Part shown: positions 58,620-64,000 of the stretch, in pieces
How the letters are laid out: each line of letters opens with the position of its first letter
Numbering within the stretch: the first letter of the stretch is position 1
Assembly: GCF_963678635.1 (NCBI RefSeq)
Contig: NC_087068.1
Span: 54,212,213-54,276,212 of the forward strand
Length of the DNA: 64,000 nucleotides
Origin: Symsagittifera roscoffensis
Lineage: Eukaryota; Xenacoelomorpha; Acoela; Convolutidae
Direction of reading: 5' to 3'
The notes under the pieces: generated by a model
The model's database searches: none
Told to the model about the DNA's origin: nothing
Seen by the model: the letters and a program-made list of their open reading frames with translations, nothing else
Program-made: the position numbers and the translations under genes

Positions 58620-59008
58620 AACAACTCTTGATCTAGGATCGGCCTTTTGGCAGGAACCACTGAGGAAGCAAGGCAGGAACAAGACGGGTTATGCATGCGA
58701 TCTGGGATTGTTTCAATGGAAGAGGATGCCTTTTGGCCTCTTCAAGGCGACAGCAACCTTCCAAAGACTGATGACACAAGCGCTGACAAACGCAACGAAA
58801 AAATATGGCAATTTAGTAACGTGCTACGTAGATGACGTGGTGATTGCAACACCTACACTGGAGGACCACATTGAACGACTGGACGAGGTGTTTGCTTGTA
58901 TGAAGAGAGCAGGTCTGAAATGTAAGCCATCAAAGTGTGAGATACTGGTGGACAATCAAGTATCCTTCTCCACGCAGAGATTTCACTGGCAGACGGGTGA
59001 GTGGTAAG
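58620..59008 (+). pseudogene. Gypsy reverse transcriptase, palm region
   Basis: LDLGSAFWQEPL (58629 on), GLFQWKRMPFGLFKATATFQ and CYVDDVVIAT (catalytic YVDD at 58825-58836) are RT motifs 3 to 5. KRAGLKCKPSKCEIL is the following helix. The finger region upstream is largely missing or scrambled, so about half of a normal RT remains. Confidence 0.9.
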
Positions 59009-59976
59009 GATGGTGAAAAAACATGGTATTAGACCAGACCCAGATGCGGTAGAGGCAGTACTGACTTGGAAATCGCCAAAAACAGAACAACAGTTGATGA
59101 GCTTCTTGGGTTTCGCAAACTACTACACGGAGTGCATCAAGGCCTATGCGGACAAAATTTATCCAATGCAACAACTCATGAGGCACAAAGGTAAGAAGTT
59201 CACGGGGAATAACGCAGCAGAGGAATCAATTCAGAGGATAAAAAAAAATGTGCGAAGCACCAGTGCTAGGGATGCCCACGGAAAAGGGAATGTTTGTGCT
59301 GGACACGGATGCATCGGTGGTAACGATCTCAGGAATACTCCACCAAGAACAGGAGTGGAACGGGAAGACAGTCTTGAGACCGATAGCTTACGGAAGAAAA
59401 GTCTTGAGTGATACACAGATGAATTACGGAGCACCCAAAGCGGAAATGTTTGCGGTAGTGACCTTTGTAGAAAAATATAGATCATACCTGGGCAGCGAGC
59501 CATTCAAGCTACGAGTCGACAACAGAGCAATCAGTTGCTTAAAAACATACTCAAGTGACTAGAGCTACATCGGGAGATGGATAGTGCACCTGAATGGTTA
59601 CGACATGATTATCGAGCACAAAACACAGGACAAACATCAGAACGCCGACAGTTTCAGCAAAAAGACGAAGTTTTACGAGAGACAGGAGCAAAAGGAGGCC
59701 GACAGGCCGGAGATTAAAGATGGTTTCTCATTTATGGACAAGGAGACGTCTGACAGTCTTCCACTCATGAGGTGGCTTGACAAGTCAGGGAAACCAATAG
59801 AGGACCATCCCGAGCTACCAGCAGAACATGAGACGAAAAAAATTTTCAAGAGAAAAACAGGAATGCCAATGGAAATGATGCTCAAGTCGAAGATAGTAAG
59901 GGAAACACTAAAATCAAAAAATTATGACGATAGGAGAAGATCTGAGGAGACTACTCGGGAAACTAGCCGACGATAA
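59001..59976 (+). pseudogene. Gypsy RT thumb, RNase H and linker
   Basis: RPDPDAVEAVLTWKSPKTEQ and LMSFLGFANYYTECI form the RT-RNase H connection. FVLDTDASVVTISGILHQEQ carries the first RNase H Asp, and PKAEMFAVVTFVEKYRSYL carries the Glu. RVDNRAISCLK, IGRWIVHLNGYDMIIEHK and NADSFSK follow. A frameshift lies at about 59250 and a TAG at 59559. From 59769 the sequence is the same linker that precedes integrase copy A. Confidence 0.9.
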
Positions 59977-61968
59977 ACGGGTAGCCCGGAACAACGATAA
60001 AGGCAAACCGGAAGTCACCATATTGAAAATAGGGGAAGCGGCTTAAGGCGAGAACTCAACAATAAGGCAACCTGACGGCAAAGAAGTTGTGCGGACATTG
60101 TTCGAGAAGATCCCAGAGGACATACTAAGACAGACTACGCTTCGGAAGAAAAAAGTGACTTTCAGGAAGGAAGCCGAACACCTAGGACCAGATCAAGAGT
60201 CCGGGGAGTGGTCGAAATCTGAAAGAGACACTGAGGAAGAGAATTTATCTGGGGAGTCGGATGAATGTGAGGATGACTCAGAGAATAGTGGTGATGACCG
60301 AGACAGTCTTTGCATGATATTAGCAGAGAAGAAAATGAAGCACCGCGACAGAGAACTACAAAATGACTCTTCCGCAGGATCCGAGCAACAGGATGAGTAC
60401 GGAGCAGAAGAGCTTGAAAAAATAGCGTGCCAAGGAAACCATTCAGGGAGCTATCGTGCAACTCAAACGCCAGGACGAACCTGGAACCGGATGATGACAG
60501 GGAGGTCTTGAGATGGATAGTTTGCGTTAAGCTAAAAGACGACATCCGCAGTCCCGGAGAACTGAATGGCCAAATGATGGTATTGAAGGAACACGTCAAA
60601 GCGAGATACAGACTATCGGATCTGATACGAGCCCAGAAGAATGACCAGATGACGAGCAACCTCTCCAAATGGATCGAGACTGGAGATAAGGAGAAAGGTG
60701 ACCTGGAGGAAGATAATTACAAGATCTTGAGCCAGTTCTACAAGGAATGAAGGGACTTACTCTATCACACACCTGATGGTGTGGTAGCCTGTAGGAGGAA
60801 AGATGAGGAGAAGATACTACACAAGCACAATCTCATCATATTACCACAGCTATACCAGACGGAAGTGTTGTTCAGAGCGCACGACAAAATGGGACATCAG
60901 GGGATAGACAAGGTACAGCAAAGAATACTACACAGGTTTGATTGGCCAGGGTTGAGAAAGGACCCTAGAAAAATGAAATTCCCACTGAAGTCCGTGGAAA
61001 TCTCTGAATTTAACGAGGTCGTGCAGATAGATCATGAGAAGATCTGCATGACCGAAACGGGATACAATCAGATACTGGTAATTATAGACCACTTCACGAA
61101 ACTGGCAGAAGCGGTACCATGTCAGACGGCCTCAGCGGAAGAGACTTGTGATCATTTGATAACGCACTAGATATCACAAAATGGTTGTCCGGTGACATTC
61201 CAGTCGGACAATGGGAAAGCCTTCTTGGGGGACCTGACAAAAGAACTGATGAGGAGATCGCATTTTGCTCAAGCACATTCAACAAACTACCATCCTCGAA
61301 CGAACGGATTAGTGTAGAGGCAGTACAGAACTCTGGTGAAGAAGCTCAGGGTATATTGCTCGAAATACATGACAGATTGGGACAAATATCTGCCATAAGT
61401 GGTAGGGGCGTACAACAGCACGCAGCACTCAACGACAGGGATCAGTCCTTTCATGATGTTGACTTGCAGGGAGAGAGCAATGCCCCTGACTTTCTTCTAT
61501 CCGGAATACGAGGGGAAGAAGACGTGGTCGCAGGCGTACGTGAAGGAAGTGTTCAGGAGACAACAAGAATTGAACGAGCTCTGTAGAAGGAACACGGCGT
61601 AGGCACAAATGAGACAGCGGAAGAAGTACGCTGAAAAAATACTTCAGGCAAAACCGTATGCTGGAGGACAATACGTCTGGGTGTTCGGGAAGGTTATATC
61701 CCCAAAATGGACTAAGAAGTTGCTGAAGAAATGGAGAGGACCGTTTATGATAACAGAGGTTAACCAACAGGGCCGATTCTATCGCTTGAGTACAGGGCAT
61801 GCGGCCCACCACGAAAATCTGAAACCTCACGTCCCATCTCCGGAAGATTGGTCTGTACCACAGAACATGGAAGGACTAGAGTACCTACTGGTAGAACCAG
61901 CATGTGAGGTGAACGAGAAAGGCACCAGAGAAAAGAATGACGGCAACGAGATGATAACGAGAAGATAG
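59977..61968 (+). pseudogene. Gypsy integrase copy B
   Basis: Closely similar to copy A and collinear with it. It keeps HDKMGHQGIDKVQQ, QIDHEKI, FQSDNGKAF and YHPRTNGLV, the last again followed by TAG (61315-61317). Relative to copy A it lacks 48 bp in the zinc-binding domain, removing both Cys. It lacks the 11-bp insertion of copy A and has a fuller C-terminal GPF module (WRGPFMITEV, HHENLKPHVPS). Extra stops at Gln codons (TAA at about 61395, TAG at about 61600) are unique to this copy. Confidence 0.87.
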
Positions 61969-62205
61969 AGGTGGATTCGGACAAGGGTCTTTCGCGGAGG
62001 AAGATTGGAACAATTCAGAGCAGAACGAAGTACCAAAGTGGACAGAACCAGGCCAACCGATGACCACAGGGACAAGGAAAGGGGATCACAAACGGACAGG
62101 CATGAGATACAACAGTTATGGTGACGACTTCTTGATTGAAAAGATACAACCCGATGAGATAGGAGAGGAGTTGGTGAACGTAGGCAACCTGCCTGGTAGC
62201 CGATG
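61969..62205 (+). pseudogene. Gypsy pol C-terminal extension
   Basis: After the integrase the plus strand stays open through GGFGQGSFAEEDWNNSEQNE, PKWTEPGQPMTT and YGDDFLIEKIQPDEIGEE. It is acidic and low-complexity and ends at a TGA at 62203-62205. One frame over, the next segment begins, so it probably linked integrase to the macrodomain-like part before a frameshift. Confidence 0.5.
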
Positions 62206-63182
62206 AAGAATGGCAGATCATCAACGACAGCGAGCACTCCTCGCAAGAAGACTACTCCGTACCTGAACGAGAAATAAATGTGGAACAGAGCCAGATAGAA
62301 AGAAGGGAAAATACAAATCTGAGGGTACTGGAGTGGATGCATAATCTTGAGACTGACGAAAGGGAGGCGCAGAACATCCAACAAGTCGACGTATTAGCAA
62401 TGAAACATGTGAAGACAGGAAATTCACTATTTGATTGGACAGCCACCGACGGGCCACTAGAAGTACCACCGGATAACTTGAGCCCAGCACCATCGACAGT
62501 GACGTCGATAAATATTTTTGTCCGGGGAGTGGGGGTAGGACTTACCCACACCGAAAATTTGATGATAAAAAAGCTCAGGGAAGTGAGAGAGACTAACGGG
62601 TTGGAACTGCATCAGGAGGAAACTGAGCCTACCATAGGAAGAAATTTCGAGACAAAATTCGAGATACCGAACGAGTATTCAGAGAATATCCTGATCACAG
62701 ACAGCGACTTGATTTTGTCAGATAGGACGAGTGCGATCTGCATAACAGCGAACACGAGCTTCAACACGAGACAGGAAGCAGACTTTTAAAAAATATATCA
62801 GAAAGTGGAGTTTCTATTCAGGCAGAGGCCAGGTTTGGGAGGAATGGCTGCGCTTCCTCCTTCAGTTTCACAAGTTCCTGGTTAATATCTGTGCTTCTTG
62901 GTGACGAGGGTCAACGAGAGGAACACGATAGACCCCGAGCATGTGATGCTGGCACTAACGAGGTTGAGGGACTTCATGGTCGAAAGAGGGATACGAGAGG
63001 TCTCAATGGCGGTCTACGATCCAAACAGGGGCAGGTTGAATCCTAGGGAACTATACGCCATCCTGCACGTGGTCTTTGCAGAAACGGAGATAATGGTGCA
63101 CCAAGAAGTACTACTTGAGTATCGCCTGAGCTTGAATGAACATGGAAGTCTTGAGTCGGGAGGCACAGGGTTCTCAAGCTAG
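62184..63182 (+). pseudogene. Macrodomain-like coding segment 3' of integrase, broken by two stops
   Basis: One frame runs 62184-63182 with only two TAA interruptions (62787-62789 and about 62883). The second half follows the order of an ADP-ribose-binding macrodomain of the TARG1/OARD1-Poa1 type: NILITDSDLILSD (strand 1), a QKVEFLFRQRPG segment, GGMAAL, YLCFLVTRVN (central strand), then HVMLALTRLRDFMVERGIRE (helix), VSMAV, a RGRLNP loop, and LYAILHVVFAETEIMV. The family's usual P-x-x-G-x-G-x-x-x-L loop is altered to YDPNRGRLNP. The first half (62280-62680) matches nothing I recognise. The stop at 63180-63182 touches a polypurine tract, so this is the last coding part of the element. Confidence 0.6.
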
Positions 63183-63194
63183 AGAAAAGGGGGG
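63181..63194 (+). promoter_or_regulatory. Polypurine tract of the Gypsy element
   Basis: AGAGAAAAGGGGGG directly follows, and overlaps, the last stop codon. Such a tract primes plus-strand DNA synthesis and normally lies immediately 5' of the 3' LTR, so an LTR should begin at about 63195-63202 (TGAGGTAG starts at 63202). Confidence 0.7.
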
Positions 63195-63659
63195 CACGAG
63201 TGAGGTAGATGGATTTTAATGTAATTGGCATGACAATTAAAATTTGAAGAATTAATGGTGCTAAAACACAAAATGAATCTGCATGTTTTTAACCTCTAAA
63301 TTGAATCATTTTAAAGGAGTTGATTAGAATAATGTCTTAAAGCTATTGAGTGGGGGAGGTTTAGGCTAAGCACGAGCAAAAGCATCTTAGTCTAAAAACG
63401 AACTCTATTTTCAGATTGATTTGCAAATTGAATTGGCAATCAAGCTACACTTGCTTGAACAAAACAGCAGAGATTTCGAACAGTTCTTCACTAGGAGTAC
63501 TAGAGGAGGACATTTCTTGAGTTTAACTTGGGAAGGTGTTTTTTGAGTTTAACTGGAATGTATTTCTTGAGTTTAACTGGGAAGGTATTTCTTGAGTTGG
63601 TTTGGTGAAAAGATTTCTTGAGCTTGTTGACACGTGAGATCGCTTGAAAAGAAGCAACG
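63195..63659 (+). other. Possible 3' LTR region with a 27-bp tandem repeat
   Basis: Follows the polypurine tract and has no coding frame. A repeat of about 27 bp (TTTCTTGAGTTTAACTGGGA) occurs about four times at 63515-63620. No matching copy was found upstream of gag, so LTR status is unproven. Confidence 0.45.
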
Positions 63660-64000
63660 ATGGCGGATCGTTTCTGGAAGTCTATGCCAGCAGTGCTCAA
63701 AATACCCACCCTCGATGAGCTATACAAGCGCTTGAGGGACCTCGATTATACACAAGTGGATGAAATATGGGCAGTAATGTTGAATGCCATCCTGCAACTG
63801 GAAGCACAAGGCGAATGCAGGGAGTCAGCGGCTGAAGCCGTGTTGATGGTGGGATACACTTCAGACGGAACATCAAATCGGGAGCAGACCAGATGGCTAT
63901 CCTGGAACGTGAATGAAGGCCTGAGAGGACATGACCTTGCGAGAAACTCTGGCTTGAGCAACAATACGGAACATGCTGCGGGAGAGTTTCCCCTGCCGAC
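63660..64000 (+). CDS. Unidentified ORF, open at the window end
   Basis: An ATG at 63660 opens a frame of 113 codons that continues past 64000. It starts MADRFWKSMPAVLKIPTLDE and contains YKRLRDLDYTQVDEIW and CRESAAEAVLMVG. The composition resembles the Gypsy coding parts rather than the AT-rich flanks, so it may be the first ORF of another element. I do not recognise a domain. Confidence 0.45.
   Translation, partial: MADRFWKSMPAVLKIPTLDELYKRLRDLDYTQVDEIWAVMLNAILQLEAQGECRESAAEAVLMVGYTSDGTSNREQTRWLSWNVNEGLRGHDLARNSGLSNNTEHAAGEFPLP

Larger units (their letters stand above)
53600..63200 (+). mobile_element. Composite Ty3/Gypsy retrotransposon, decayed
   Basis: Order on the plus strand: gag and two CCHC knuckles; integrase copy A; gag tail, protease-like region, RT, RNase H; linker; integrase copy B; pol tail; macrodomain-like segment; polypurine tract. 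The block 55622-57788 repeats as 59769-61908. GC content and codon use are clearly higher than in the AT-rich surroundings, so the insertion is younger than the flanking repeats. Many stops and frameshifts make it non-functional. Matching LTRs were not identified, so the outer limits are approximate. Confidence 0.88.

Noticed and set aside
55776-59560. Integrase before RT, as in Gmr1-like Ty3/Gypsy elements
   Set aside because: The sequence before integrase A is the RNase H-integrase linker that follows RNase H in copy B. Copy A is therefore a deletion derivative, not a different gene order.
53857-62493. Long minus-strand open frames opposite gag and integrase (for example 54387-54965, 56045-56542, 57197-57748, 61827-62384)
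   Set aside because: They mirror the codon pattern of the plus-strand Gypsy genes, have no motifs, and are shadows of the coding strand.

Overview
This is a window of AT-rich animal nuclear DNA from an invertebrate; I cannot name the phylum. It has one intron-rich metazoan gene in conserved exon blocks, long introns packed with decayed transposons, tRNA-derived SINEs, and LTR and non-LTR retroelements. No bacterial operon, rRNA, CRISPR array or canonical tRNA gene is visible.

The minus strand from 40478 down to 3695 carries one complete gene, an R7-family regulator of G-protein signalling (RGS6/7/9/11 group, most like RGS7). I assembled 14 coding exons by hand. Every junction has a GT donor and AG acceptor, the phases join without a break, and the product is 586 residues: N-terminal tail, DEP, DHEX, linker, GGL (with the SNPW motif), RGS, and a lineage-specific C-tail. 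An in-frame stop precedes the ATG. The protein should pair with a G-beta-5 type subunit and speed GTP hydrolysis on Gi/o alpha subunits in neurons.

The introns and the flanks (1-3694, 40479-53600) hold repeats. There is a MITE family ending in AAAAGAGTCAATGAACG with a TATA-like right end, at least a dozen copies. Its inner core has been amplified twice into tandem arrays of about 147 bp per unit (about 965-1770 and 17280-18240). There are two hAT-type MITEs with readable 8-bp target duplications (6730-7131, 16345-16728), a decayed BEL/Pao pol region with an inverted integrase copy (10700-13030), and a decayed FLYWCH-type MULE transposase (28657-30076). A foldback element (19785-19983), a 61-bp satellite (42473-42683) and several tRNA-like SINE segments complete this part.

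From 45955 to 47250 lies a decayed non-LTR retrotransposon (RT and 3' end). From 50440 to 52423 is a large imperfect inverted repeat. From about 53600 to 63200 is a GC-richer Ty3/Gypsy composite: gag, then an integrase copy A (PR-RT-RH deleted), joined head-to-tail to gag tail-PR-RT-RH-integrase copy B. After integrase B comes a third coding segment, broken by two stops, that looks like a diverged ADP-ribose-binding macrodomain. Its final stop abuts a polypurine tract. I consider this the most interesting item. A separate ORF starts at 63660 and is still open at the window end.

All assignments come from reading the sequence and from remembered family motifs; no search, fold prediction or RNA evidence was available.
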